From assembly GCA_963669155.1 (NCBI GenBank), contig OZ022576.1:10968441-11032440 (forward strand): 64,000 nt of DNA, given 5' to 3'. The number at the start of each line of letters is the position of its first letter. The first letter of the stretch is position 1. Position numbers and translations under genes: made by a program. This DNA is from Arbacia lixula (Eukaryota; Echinodermata; Echinoidea; Arbacioida; Arbaciidae). This document shows positions 24,847 through 37,036 of this stretch, piece by piece. Under the pieces are notes generated by a model. It did no database searches and was not told where the DNA came from. It saw only the letters and a list, made by a program, of their open reading frames with translations.

Positions 24847-26641
24847 CACTGCAAATAACACGCAAACTCCTATTTAGTGTTTTTATTGTCATTTTTATTT
24901 ACCGGTATGTATGAAAACACTGTTGACCGCTATTTATGCAAATAATGCACTTTTCTAGGATGGTTCAATCTAGTTCATGTCTGTCAACTACCAGGTGCGA
25001 TTATCAAGATAATGTATATGATAATATACATCTAGATGTAACTGCACATAGACCCAAATACAGCCTATAGACAATGACATACAGTATGTCCTCGTTTTAC
25101 TCCGGAGAATCATAACTTGGCACACACTATCAGGGGAGTACACAAGTTTCACTGTTGTGAGTGGTAATGAAAGTCAGAAAATCAAGATATCTCTTCTCTT
25201 ATTCAATGAGTGAGTTTTGAGCTAATTCAGCAGGAAAATAAACATACAGCGGAACCGTAAACTGCTTATAATGAGCACACTTTTGGATTGACGTTAGATC
25301 TGCGCTTTTGGCACTTTGTCTTTAAGAAAGAGCGGCGATTTATACATACCGAGTTATCCTTCTGTTCTTTCGCGGTCATTATTTTCCCGTCTATAACGCC
25401 TGCCTTTATTATGTATACCTTACCCAATAACCTATTTCACGTAATGTGTGATCCTAGTGATATAACGTCCACATACCATTCTTATTTTTGTACGTGTACA
25501 CAGTTTAACAATTGATACGGATACGAGTGTGCAAATAACTTCTACTGAGCGTTACGAGTTACCCAATCCCCGAAAGATGATTGTATTTCTGTTACTCGTG
25601 TATTACGATGGTAACAAGGTAAACATCAATTCGGGTCGCGTAATTGTGACTTGACGATCAAATTTGCGAACGAACATTTAGGTCGAATTCTTTTGTTACT
25701 TTCGTGCTCGCCTCATAAATGGTATCCTATCATACCACATTATGTGAATAATGGTGTAATCATCTTCAAAGTAGCTCAGCGTTGATATTTTAAAAAAGTA
25801 GTATTATTGACGGTATTTGGTTTCACAATTTGAGTTGAAACCATCGTGATCACAAGCAAATTAACATACGCTTAGGTATTTGGGTTGGTGGAACCAAATG
25901 AAATGTATTAAAGCAAAAATAATTATTGTGAACAAGTTTTTACGTATCACGTTAGATATTGATATACATGTATTTTCAAATTAGCCGAAAGCTTTTTCCA
26001 AAAATATCTTGTAATTAAATTCGAATTCATCATATGTTATGTTGACACAGCAAAAATAAGGGCTTGCTCGAATTTACCAAATATTTTCCTCATGATAAAA
26101 CGTTATTTTTTCGAAATAGCGTGATTGTGAAAAGTAAAATTATGTCAATCAAGGATACGAGAGCCCGAAGAGCAATCCCTTAAAGTGACCACTAAAAGAA
26201 ATTTGTCTTAGTGGACTAGTTTTTTTGAATTGAGGTCACTACAAATTGACCGCAGAGCTAACGGTAAGCTTATCAAATATACAAAATAAAACATAACTAA
26301 TTATTCCATAATTTACTCGTAGTTAAAACCTTAAATGACTATCGTTAAACTGCAGAATCTTCGCTGACATGTACACTCCATTCGATTAAAAATTATGAGA
26401 AAAAAATGAAATTACATGTATTTATAGATCATTGTTAGAACCAGGCATATCAGGTAGTAACTCTTGTTTCATGATCAAAATGATTACAATATTGGGTCAA
26501 ACATGGGGACATGCGTGGAGCTAGATTTGTAAGCCGTTCCAGCTTACGGTGCTATTATTGCCTTCGTGCGGACATGATAACACACATATAGGAGGATAGA
26601 ATGAAGTCATGATGTATGTACAACAGTGGCGGAGATCGCGC
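24847..26641. other. Non-coding, no recognised feature
   Basis: AT-rich. A weak inverted repeat (GTGACCACTAA / TTAGTGG) lies at about 26187-26217, followed by the GAGGTCACTACAAAT word shared with the hairpin at 24781. Confidence 0.5.
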
Positions 26642-26733
26642 TTTACCCCATTGTGTGCTAGGTACAATGCCTCTCTATGGGATTTGCGTGTATTAATGGC
26701 GAAATAAGCCACAAGTGGCACGTAAAAGGTTAA
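26642..26733. mobile_element. TTAA-ended 92-bp inverted-repeat element
   Basis: Ends in GGCACGTAAAAGGTTAA; the other end reads TTTACCCCATTGTGTGC. Core GGGATTTGCGTGTATTAA matches the copies at 18320 and 29511. One terminal TTAA has mutated to TTTA. Confidence 0.75.
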
Positions 26734-27649
26734 GAAAGATGGGAAGGATGGCGTTTCCTCTCTCAAAACGCGCACTCTAGATGTAAAGGTAACCTTTATC
26801 TAAATAACTTAAGAAAGGGGGAGGGCTACGTTTCCGGCGCCCCAATGGATCCGCGCACTCACAAGATGTACAATGTTTCACAATTACCTTAACCATTTCT
26901 TTGCAGGCAGGGGAAATGCTATGAGATTTGAATGTAGTACTTGTGCGAAAAAATGTATCAATGACGCATACAAGGGCAATATTCTTTATTGCTTTTATCC
27001 GTGTTGTGTCTGTGCGTACTTAATGATATGCCTCATGGGACATGTTCGGAGCAAAAAGTTTCTTCCTCGCTACTTCACGGCACGTTTTAGAACCGCTGTC
27101 GCCAAACAGAAGCTGCAATTTTCATGTGGGTCAATAAGCCACCAGAGACTCGTCCACAGTATGTCCCTAGTCACACCAATGAAACACAGATTTGATATGA
27201 AAGCCCTTCTCTGGTAAGATGCTTCATTTTGAGAGATCCTCTGTCAGTAAATTCAAAGCGCAGATACACTCGTTCATAACTCTATAACATCATTGACCTA
27301 GTTTTCTTGGTATTTAACACCCTTCTTTAGCAACACACTAAGATAACAATTATTCTTACACATTTCAAATGAATTGGAGATAAGAGGAAGTTAGATAACA
27401 CTTGCATTTTTCACAAAATCATGTAATTATTACAATCAGAGCAGAATGAAATATCGATAGCGTTACACAAATATCGTACAAACCTTCAAATGAGGATGGT
27501 TAATACACATTTTCAATAAAGACATTCTTTTTACATTGATGTGACAGATCTGATACCTTTTCTCCAGATCACTGAGATCCCGCCCCTACCAATACGGATC
27601 CTTAATCATGATAAAAGGTCTTAATTTCATTATTTTCCTCTTACGTTTG
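26734..27649. other. Non-coding, no recognised feature
   Basis: A Cys-containing open frame at 26873-27217 (+) has no recognised domain and its acceptor-like upstream context is weak. Nothing else seen. Confidence 0.4.
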
Positions 27650-27735
27650 AATACACACACAAACAAACTCACACACACGTCCACACACATTTATTTTGCA
27701 TATGATTTGTTAACCCATAGGTACGCATACACGCA

Positions 27736-27777
<42 letters not shown>

Positions 27778-27800
27778 TACATACATACATACACACAACC
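27650..27800. repeat. (AC)n microsatellite with (ATAC)n end
   Basis: Scattered ACAC near 27650-27690, a clean AC block about 27738-27772, and then five ATAC units. Confidence 0.95.
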
Positions 27801-27885
27801 ACATTAGTTTCTTAATCCCCATTTTATGGATACCCTCTCTCTTCCTTCCATTGGTCTCTACCATCTTCCAGCATACACACCTTGC

Positions 27886-27977
27886 TTAACTCTTTGTGTG
27901 CCATTAAGTTACTGTTTTGACAAGTAATACACACAAATCCCACAGAAAAGCAGATCGTCTGGAACTCAAATGGTTAA
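27886..27977. mobile_element. TTAA-ended 92-bp inverted-repeat element, intact ends
   Basis: TTAACTCTTTGTGTGCCA at one end and ATGGTTAA at the other. The core GTAATACACACAAATCCCA is the reverse complement of the core at 18320, 26642 and 29511, so this copy lies in the opposite orientation. With 18320 it is one of two copies that keep TTAA at both ends. Confidence 0.8.
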
Positions 27978-29510
27978 TACGAAGTGACTCCGCCATATTC
28001 ACTCATAATACAATTACAAGTGGTTATTATTAGTAAGTCCGTGGTAGTATTTGTCCTTCATGTTGTATGCATAAAAGGTCAATTATTGTGTTTTTCAGCT
28101 TGCAAGAAATTGGAGCTCTGCCTTTAAGCGATATTTCATCTTAATTCTGTGGATCTTCACCTTCACTTTCTGCTCGTGTTTGTCTTTCTAAAATCTTCGG
28201 GGTTTGTTTGTATAGGTCAGTACATGATAAATACAGAAGGACCTTGTGGGTATGCCGACATCAAATTGAGAACTTCTCACCTACTATATACACAGACAAT
28301 ACATCATCAAAACGTCCGCAACTGTTGCCTTTCCTTATGCGTTTTTCCGTGTTTAGTATTTTTTTCTATACAACATCATGGATAAATGGCAGAACGGCCA
28401 AATGAGAGTGTGTTAATGGAAGAGTGGACTAATGGGCAGAATCGAAGGATAGGTTAATGGAAGAGATACAAAATAGCTCTTTGATAAGTTCTCCCTCATT
28501 CGATTTTCCTCTCTATGTTAGTCTCTCTGTATCTCCCATTTTCTGTCTCTCTCTCTCTCTCCCTCCTGTCTCAATGCACACTTTGGATGTCGGTCGCTTT
28601 TATTCATCCATTCCCTTCCGTCCCTATTATATTTCATTAAATCTGACCCCCGCTATCACCACTAACTCACCTACTTCCTCTCTCCTGTAATCTTCCCATC
28701 TATTTCTGTGTCTTCTTTTTGTCTCTCCTTCAATCTAATATCCCTTTTCTTCTTCCTTCTCCTCTCCATTATCCCGTCCATGTTCTCTCCTCTGCACTTA
28801 CAAATCCCTACCACGTCTTCTTTTCATCGCAAGCAAACACGCGTCGTTCGTGCATACAGACTGTAGAATGTCCATCCCACCACCAGTTATAAAAAACGAT
28901 CCGTATCGCCCTGATCTGACGGTCACGGCACAAGCTGATAATATCGATACCTTACAGCAAACGATGAACAATCGTGGACGTTGGCATTGCGTCACTGAGA
29001 ATTTCAGATTTTATTTTTAGGCATATTTGCTTAAGCAGGGCAGCAATTGCACACAATGACGCCGGAAAGAAGGTCAGAGCCACAATATACATGTACATGT
29101 ATACAACAAAGAATGTGTAGGTATGTGGGTGGGAAGAGGGGTGGAAGTGACCTTAGAAGTTTTCGTTGAGGCTCATACTTTTTGAAAATTAATTTGATGT
29201 CATGAATACAAAATAAATACTGGTACAATAAACACATACATTTTTTTTTTACAATTTACACTTTTTGGGGAAAAATAGCACAAAAGTTACTGCTCGATTT
29301 AACTTGAAATTCAAACACGAAAACGTCCAAGGATGTATTTTTTCGGGGGGGGGGGGGTTGTGCATTAATGTTCTTATAATAATCTGGCGAATATTTAATT
29401 AGAATTTACCTTTGGGACAAATCAGGACCTATTTTGTTCGGAAGCAGATATGTTTCACTAGAGAACAATGCCCATTGTGTATCACACATATTAATTGATA
29501 GAGATATACA
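27978..29510. other. Non-coding; short repeats only
   Basis: A loosely repeated TTAATGGAAGAG lies at 28410-28465, pyrimidine-rich sequence at 28490-28800, and a G run at 29345-29357. No gene recognised. Confidence 0.45.
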
Positions 29511-29612
29511 TTACAACATTTGACAAATAAGCCTTCATGGCAGACTGCCCTCTATATGGGATTTACGTGTATTATTCGTAGAAAAATCCACCAATGCCAC
29601 ATAAAAGGTTAA
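29511..29612. mobile_element. TTAA-ended short element, diverged copy
   Basis: Core TGGGATTTACGTGTATTA and end GCCACATAAAAGGTTAA match the 26642 copy in the same orientation. The left end (about 29511) is eroded, so its boundary is approximate. Confidence 0.65.
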
Positions 29613-31394
29613 TGTAGGATTTTAATTGGAAATAACCATGACAACGACGGGAACTATAATGACACTACGGATGAAGGTTAGGGAGAGACTCTTTGCGTGA
29701 CTTCGACAACTAATATAACAATTTGATATGTAAACATCTGAAAATTGTAACGTGAAAAAAGATGAATGAGTGATCAAGCTCATCAGTTTAGTGATCAGTT
29801 TTATAGTGGCAGTTCACAACAATAAAATGTTTGACCATCGGAGAGTTCCATTTACCCCTTTTCATGTGACTTGTGCACATTGTATTAAACAGAATCTACA
29901 AATTATCACGGGGGTGTGATACACTGTAGCGAGGTCTCACCGTGTCAATGAGTCCTGGTGAAAACGGTTATCAAAAAGAAACATTGATATGTACAGTCGT
30001 TAAAAGCACATGTTAAGTCATAATTATAAAACAAGCATACGAAGTATTCATACAACCTTCGTCAGAAGTTACACCTTCTTGTTTATTCCGAAGAGGCATC
30101 ATACCGTGAACACTATGACCCCATTTTATACTATTTAGAGTCGTGTCTCTATATGAGATAACTCTCCCAATTCAAAATAGAATGACGTCTATGGCGTGGT
30201 TGCTCACGACTTCTCAAGATGCAAAAGCTAGATTTACATCAATAGTCCAAAATGTCGTTATGAGTTGGCAGAAACATGTAGTATACGTTGAAACTAATAT
30301 TTCAAAACAGCCTCCTCCTGCGTGGTTGTACGTCGTCTTTTACAATTTTGTAACTTTCGCGTGGCATTTACATAGCCAAAATTAGTTCAGATTTTGTTGC
30401 ACGGGGAGTGAGAGTAAAGAGAGTGGAATCTTTAAGAATTCGATTTCGATGCATTAGATAGCATTCCTTTCACTACGCTGGAGATTCTCAGGGTTTTCTT
30501 AAGTAAATACTTAGCAGTAGGATGCAAGCAGGGTTTCTTTCTGCACTGTATTGCCGATTGCCTTGTCTGTGCTAGACAGAATGTTGCTTATTACTGGAGC
30601 GCTGACTTTCGTCATTCGCATATGAAGATGTGTCAGATCGTCTTGGAAACAGTGCCACACTTAAGATGTCATGGATGCTGCCACCCGAATAACAACATTA
30701 AAAGGGTACCACTTTTGTGCGATTTCCTTGTTTACATGTGCCACTGTGTAAAGCATTCTACCAAATTATGTGAATACACTTAAGCACGCGTCATAATATG
30801 CCTTGTTTGTTTGGAAGAAATGATCTTTTGGAAGTGGCGTCGTGTAGTGGAAAGTTCCGCTATAAAACTCGATCTGTGTTCTTCAGCAAACCATCTTAAT
30901 CCACATAGCTGCTCTATACCTAGGAGTGAAATAGGAAGCTAGTAGGATCCCTTGATCCAGATAATGACCAGGATAACAACGCAGGGCCCTTATAAAAAAA
31001 ACAGCGTTCTCAATGATCTGTACATGGGTAAATAAGACCAAATCACGACCTTTCCTTGCAAACATGAAACTATATGGCGCCTTGTTCAAGATCAGTCCTT
31101 CCAAACATTGTTACGTGGCATATTATGACATTTAATTCTTCTCGGTATTGCATTGCTTGACATTTTTGGTTTGGCATGTTTCTCGTTTCTTGCTACCTAC
31201 GATAGGACAACACACTCAATCACACAGACCATGTGCACTACCCTCAGCCGGTTTGATATTAACAGACTTGTCTCAATCCACACTTGATTGTGACTAAGGG
31301 GAAGATGGGCTAAAGAAGGGCGCTAAAGACTGCACTGCGCCATCGAGGACAGGTCGAGGCCTCGCCCCCTCCCCCACAACCTCCACCCCACCCG
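29613..31394. other. Non-coding, no recognised feature
   Basis: AT-rich, with open frames of 70-80 codons at 30143-30385 (+) and 30883-31104 (-) that I cannot relate to any family. No repeats assigned. Confidence 0.5.
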
Positions 31395-31416
31395 CACACA
31401 CACACACACACACACA

Positions 31417-31460
<44 letters not shown>

Positions 31461-31535
31461 TTCTCTCTCTCTCCTTCTCTCTCTCCTTCTCTCTCTCTTT
31501 CTCTCTCTCTCTCACTCTCTCTCTGTAAACTCTTT
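31395..31535. repeat. (CA)n then (CT)n microsatellite
   Basis: A CA block to about 31419, a CT block to about 31455, then CT with CTTCT interruptions. Confidence 0.96.
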
Positions 31536-31599
31536 TCACTATATGAATTATATATAAATAAAGAATATATATCTCTCTTTCTTTATCTCTTTTCCCCCT

Positions 31600-31791
31600 C
31601 TTCATGGTCTATCTCCTCTTTTGTTTGACTTCCAATTGTTCATTCTCCAACCTCCTTCATTCTCATTGTCCTCTTTTTCCTTTTTCTTGCTTATTCTTCC
31701 ATTCCCTCTCCCACTCTCATGTCTCCGCCAATTCATCTTTCTCTTCTCTCCTCTCGTTTCCTCCCCCTTTTCTTCTTTCTTCCCTTTCTGC

Positions 31792-31840
<49 letters not shown>

Positions 31841-31902
31841 CCTCTCTTTCTCTCTCTAACACCTTTTCTAGCTCTGTCTGTGTCTTTCTGTCTCTCTGTC
31901 TC

Positions 31903-31947
<45 letters not shown>

Positions 31948-31948
31948 G

Positions 31949-31988
<40 letters not shown>

Positions 31989-31992
31989 TTTC
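31600..31992. repeat. CT-rich tract with (TC)n and (TCTG)n
   Basis: Pyrimidine-rich sequence containing clean TC at about 31796-31832, a (TCTG)n block at about 31905-31945, and TC again at about 31952-31985. All three + frames and the complementary frames are open here for long distances purely because of composition. Confidence 0.95.
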
Positions 31993-33030
31993 TTTCCAGC
32001 TCCCTCCATCTTCTCTTAGCGGGGTAGTTAACTTCAAGGCTCGAATCGAGCTGGAAGAGCTGGATCGTGACGCGGGTGGATTTAGTTACATTCTAGAAGC
32101 AAACAGAAAGTGGGTCATTCAAGGCTTTATTCGTCGTTCCATATCTCATAGCAACTCTGAACACCTCGCTCTTACATCCAACCTTTGATTGTGGTCATTT
32201 GTGCTATTTCTGAAATGTACATACATCTACAAGCCATTCTCCATATACCCAATTTGATAAAAAAAAAAAAAACACTGATAATAGTAATTACATCAATGAT
32301 ATCTTCGTGTAGTTTTTCTTTTTCCATCTACCTAAATGAATACGTTGTCATTTGTATATACGCCTGATTTACTTAGGAATCTCGGCCACCATGCCTAGCT
32401 TCACTAAGATTCCCCCTTTTCCCCTCGACATTTGAATGAAATGTAACCATTAGAAATTATTGTACTATTTATGTTGTTTTTTGTTTTCTATATCAGACCT
32501 GCAACTCGATTATTCCTTTGCATTGTCATTACTGTCATATTGTATTTGTGTATTTCTGCATTGTTTGTATTTGTATCGAGTGAAAAAAAATTGAAACATT
32601 CACTTCAATTCAATTCAATAATAAAAAATTGTGACGTTATGACAGGAGTACTGGACCTGTTTCACAGAGGAAGGTGAGGAGCCTGGCAGATAATATCTAC
32701 AGAAAAATACCGTTGCGAATGTAATTTTAAAACCAGCTTAATATGGCATGAAAGAGATGAGAACAAAATTATTTTAAATGTTGTACTCGGCTTCTAGAAT
32801 GAGTATGACTTACCTTCAAATGTTGGAGATAAGTATAACTTTCATGGAGGAAAGTATAACGGTCAAGGCAATGAAATTATTTTGAGGAATGTAGTTGTAC
32901 ACGTAGCTGTTGTAATGGAGCGGGGGGGGGGGGGGGCACATTCTCCCCACGCACAGATTAATGTGGGGTGATTGAACGTCTCCAAACCATGCGAACGATA
33001 CAAATAGTGGGTGGGTGTTAGTCCCTAGCG
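31993..33030. other. Non-coding; G run
   Basis: No gene recognised. A G run lies at 32920-32936. The 32380-32640 stretch ends in an A-rich segment that might be an old retrotransposon 3' end, but there is no protein match to support this. Confidence 0.4.
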
Positions 33031-33068
33031 ATTCTCTCTCTCTCTTTCTCTCTCTCTGTCTCTCTGTC

Positions 33069-33115
<47 letters not shown>

Positions 33116-33155
33116 TTCTATTTCTCTCTCTATTTCTCTCTCTCTCACTCTCATG
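33031..33155. repeat. (TC)n microsatellite
   Basis: TC tract with TCTG, TTTC and TATTTC interruptions, immediately upstream of dispersed repeat copy B. Confidence 0.95.
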
Positions 33156-33170
33156 TCTGGTGCTGAGTTG

Positions 33171-33570
33171 CATTGGTTGCACTGTAATAGAAGCTACGTC
33201 AGCGACGAGCAGAACTGATAGCGAACAGAGATAGGAATAAAGTAGATGTGTGAATATACATCATGATAGAGAGAGGGAGCGGGAGGATCACAGGGACGAT
33301 GCACGAACACAACTCGACAACGAAGAAGAGAATGAAGAGAGAGAACAACAGAGATGAACGAGGGGGAAAGAAGAAGAAGATAAGGAAAAACAAATGGAGG
33401 AAGAAGGATGTACAGAAAAAGAAGGAGAGGGAAAGTGACAAGGAGAAGGGAAAGGAAAGAAGGAGGCGAAGGGGAAATCTATCTATTCTCTCGCTCACAC
33501 CCCTTCTAAAGATTTTTTGTCTCTGTATCTATTTCTGTGTCCCTGTTTCCATCTCGATTCATGTCTCTCG
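33171..33570. repeat. Dispersed repeat copy B (pairs with 16566-17010)
   Basis: Same orientation as copy A. Shares long identical blocks, such as GAAGCTACGTCAGCGACGAG and AGAGAGAGGGAGCGGGAGGA, then the purine-rich middle and the TCTATCTATT and GTTTCCATCT end blocks. The minus strand is open over 33199-33498, and the equivalent part of copy A is open over 16594-16845, but both peptides are dominated by Phe, Leu and Ser. Confidence 0.85.
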
Positions 33571-33765
33571 ATGAACACAATAAAGCATGATATACCACTT
33601 CTATATAAACACAATATATATATGCCATATTCTATCTGAATATGCAACTTATAAATTATATTCCTCTTAAATAGAATAATAATCATAATGATATTAATAG
33701 ATATGTATAATTATAATGATAATAAAGCAATTCCATTAAGCATAAGAATGAAATCTTTCTGAACC
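33571..33765. other. AT-rich spacer
   Basis: Low-complexity AT-rich sequence; nothing recognised. Confidence 0.5.
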
Positions 33766-33912
33766 CCCCCCCCCCGAACATATCAATCCACCCCCAAACA
33801 AAATATGTAAGTCCACCTCCACCCCCTACACACACACATACACACTCACATACATAGTCACACAAAACGCACACAGACACACCCACACACATACACACAC
33901 ACACACACACAC
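33766..33912. repeat. C run and (CA)n microsatellite
   Basis: A C run at 33765-33775, then CA-rich sequence from about 33820, clean at 33895-33912. Confidence 0.9.
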
Positions 33913-34068
33913 CACTCTAACCCTCTGTGCTATTTCTTAAAAGATAACATTCTCCCATTTTAACAGATGTTATCCTAACTTGTTTCTTTTTAAAGCAATT
34001 TATTTTTCTTCATTCCAATATTCCATTATCTTTTTAAATATTACCTCATGAGATGGAATTACACCCTT

Positions 34069-34680
34069 CTATCTAAATCGAAAAATAATGTATTTTAAGA
34101 TAAAAATGACTGTAATGCAAGATTTTATATTGACATCTTTTCCCTTGATACCTTTATGAATATATATCCACTCTGTATTTTCAAAATATATCGCTTCCAA
34201 TCTTTCTATAACTTTCTGCCATAAAGGTTTGATAAACACACAATCCCAAAATACATTTTTATATGTTTCTACCTTAATGCCACAAAAGGAACACTGATTA
34301 TCATCAACAAGCCCGAACACAAAAAGGTTTCCATGTAATAATCTATACAGAAATTCCGTGACTTTTGTTACAAGTGTTGTACTTCGTGGTCTTACAGAAA
34401 ATTCTGTAATCTCTTTCTTTAAAAATGTGAAATCATGAAGATTATCTTTAATTCGTAAAGTGTATAATTCTTGTAATTTTGTAACAAGTACTTCATATAG
34501 CTTTCTGGATGGGAGATCTTTGAGCAACATTGTATTTTCAAAAATCTCCAATAAGATACTATATTCCTGTACATCAACTGAGTATAAGTCATATCCATTT
34601 AACACTTGTTAAAATTACATTACATGTTTCCAAAACTTTCAACATATTTTCAGCTTCTAATCCTAAATGTTGAAAAAATG
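34069..34680 (-). pseudogene. C-terminal remnant of a Tx1/L1-like LINE ORF2
   Basis: The minus strand encodes 178 codons (34605 down to 34069) with the block FVFGLVDDNQCSFCGIKVET followed by FWDC, the zinc-finger-like region at the end of Tx1/L1-like ORF2 proteins (family usually GLVDSPLCSFC...ETxEHLF..C). CSFC is at codons 105-108 and the last Cys at 122. The His expected before it is replaced by Asn. Farther upstream on the minus strand (about 34676-34610) another frame reads LGLEAENMLKVLETC, consistent with a frameshifted continuation. The rest of the element is missing: its 5' side is replaced by the GAA tract beginning about 34686. Confidence 0.8.
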
Positions 34681-34685
34681 TAAGT

Positions 34686-34814
34686 GAAACAGAAGTAGAA
34701 GAAGAACAAGAAGAAGAACAAGAAGAAGAACAAGAAGAACAAGAAGAAGAAAAAGAAGAAGAAGAAGAAATAGAAGAAGAAGAACAAGAAGAAGAAAAAG
34801 AAGAAGAAGAAGAA

Positions 34815-34861
<47 letters not shown>

Positions 34862-35192
34862 AAAAGAAGAAGAAGAAAGAAGACGAAGAAGAAGAAGAAG
34901 AAGAAGAAGAATAAGAAGGAGAAGAAGAAGAAGAAGAAAAAGAAGAAGAAGAAGAAGAAAAAGAAGAACAAGAAGAAGAGGAAGAAGAAGAAGAGGAAGA
35001 ACAAGAACAAGAACAAGAACAAGAAGAAGAAAAAGAAGAAGGAGAAGAAGAAGAAGAAAAAAAAGAAGAAGACGAAGAAGAACAGGAAGAAGAAGAACAA
35101 GAAGAAGAAGAAGAAGAAGAAGAAGAAGAAGAAGAAGAAGAAGAAGAAAAAGAAGAAGAAGAAGAAGAAGAAGAAGAAGAAGAAGAAGAACG
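34686..35192. repeat. 0.5-kb (GAA)n purine tract
   Basis: About 500 bases of GAA triplets with scattered ACAA, AAA, GGA and single GAC variants. The + strand is almost wholly purine, apart from occasional C or T. It abuts the broken end of the Tx1-like LINE. A tract of this length can adopt triplex (H-DNA) structures. Long Ser/Phe/Leu open frames on the minus strand (to 35372) are artefacts of the repeat. Confidence 0.97.
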
Positions 35193-36851
35193 ACGAGATA
35201 GAGGAAAAGGAGGTACAGACGGAAAGAGGAAACGAAGGAGAGGGGGGGGGGAGAAGATGTGTACCAGAATAAGGTTAGTAATGGCCGCGCAATTTGAAAC
35301 CATGATTATGATAACAACCCCCCCCCCCCTCTTAGTATCTGTAGAATATTGTACTTTCTTGTCACGTAACAAGATTCCTTACTTTATACATAAGCTTCTC
35401 GCCCACCTTGTCTGCCCTTGTTCCGGTTGTTCTACTGTATAAACAAAACACCATTTAATCCACGAACGTTTTTTCTGTATGTAAATATTTCTTTTCTCTA
35501 GAGCAAACATGAAATATGCATTACGCGCATTAAAAAGTCAGTATAATTTGATATTAATGGAAAGTATGATACGAGTGTTGTCACAATAGATTAACATCAT
35601 CGTTAACCGTCAAAGTTGTTATTCTTCGAGATGATAATCCAAGGTAAGTTTGCTTATTATCACATTTTGAATGTCAAAAATATAATCACAATTCAACAAG
35701 AGATATACGTAGTTAATCTATAGGTCTAAAACAGGGAATTACTTTACAAACATAGTAAAACTAAAATTTCCAATCTTTCACAATGATTGACTTTTTAATA
35801 CACACACACACATTTTGAAATGAAATTTTATTGAACTAAAATAAGGAACTTCATGTATTGTAATACTGCATTGTAAATGTATTTGCACGTACATGCAGAA
35901 CAACATCCACTGGTTGATGCATGTTTCTTTCAAACCGTGAATGAATACATATGAATTAAGAGAAATTACGTTCCATATCAAATGCGTCAGCCTGCGTTGA
36001 AACTTTTTTGAAAGTCCTTCACATATACATCCGTTATGATCTCATATGATCCATCAATCAATTAGAAAAAAAAGTATCTCACCAAATGCCATTTTAAAAG
36101 GACACATTGAAGGATTTGGAAGATATACGTATCAACAGGAAATACAAATCTATATCCAAACATGAAGGGGCTCTTAGTACGCTGACAGAAGAAGGCGTTC
36201 AAACTACCCTCGGATGAATCGGAAATTAACAAATTGTGGGCTTCCATCTGTGTCTCGTCCTTGTCCTTGTTTCCTTGTTTTGCTTCTTCTTGTTTGTCCA
36301 TTTTTGCCTCTGATTTCTTCTAATTCCCTTGTCGTCTTCCCTTTCCCTGTATTTCTTTCTTCTTCCTCTTTCTCCTCCCTCCCCTCCCCCGTAATGGATC
36401 TAGACGAAGCCGCACGTCTCCTCATTCTGACACTGAACATAATTTTGTAAAAACAAAAATGTCCAAGAAAATTGTGGTCTGTGCCCCTTTGATTTCAATT
36501 TTTCCGTCGGCTCCGCCTTTTTTTCTTCAAAATCCAAGGTCCACGGCTGCACATACCCTCCTCTCGCCATTCACTTTTCTTTTCCTTTTAAGTATTCACT
36601 AGTGTTTTCAATCATGTTAATATCATAAACCTAAGCTCAACATGATAATGTTATGTACATGTAATGTGTATTATGTTGCTTCTGAGTTGACCATGAAATG
36701 ACATCAATGTGCTTTGCAGGGCTTCTAATCTGACAGTACAAAGTGTTTATAAACACAGATTCTAAGAAACATGGTTTGAAAATATTTTTGAAATGTAGAT
36801 TGGGAACAGTGATTTTACCCACGAGAATTGATAAACATGGCTTTCCTTTCT
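35193..36851. other. Non-coding, no recognised feature
   Basis: G run at 35241-35250, C run at 35321-35330, and a pyrimidine-rich patch at 36245-36400. No gene or element recognised. Confidence 0.5.
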
Positions 36852-36930
36852 GTCTGTCTGTCTCTCTCTGTCTCTCTCTGTCTCTCTCTGTCTGTCTGTC
36901 TCTTTCTCTCTCTCTCTCTCTCTGTCTCTC

Positions 36931-36971
<41 letters not shown>

Positions 36972-36978
36972 GTCTCTC

Positions 36979-37024
<46 letters not shown>

Positions 37025-37036
37025 CCTCTCTCTTCC
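36852..37036. repeat. (TC)n/(TCTG)n microsatellite
   Basis: Alternating TCTCTCTG and (TCTG)n blocks. The higher-order unit, a run of TC steps followed by several TCTG steps, repeats at least three times. Confidence 0.96.

Noticed and set aside
26873-27217. Cys-containing open frame of 114 codons
   Set aside because: Cys spacing fits no known zinc-binding or toxin-like pattern, and there is no signal peptide or exon evidence.
31604-32188. 194-codon open frame
   Set aside because: Produced by CT-rich sequence; the non-repeat tail (FKARIELEELDRDAGGF and on) looks protein-like but has no recognised family or splice support.
34650-35372. 240-codon minus-strand open frame rich in Ser, Phe and Leu
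   Set aside because: It is the translation of the GAA tract; all frames of the complementary strand are open for the same reason.
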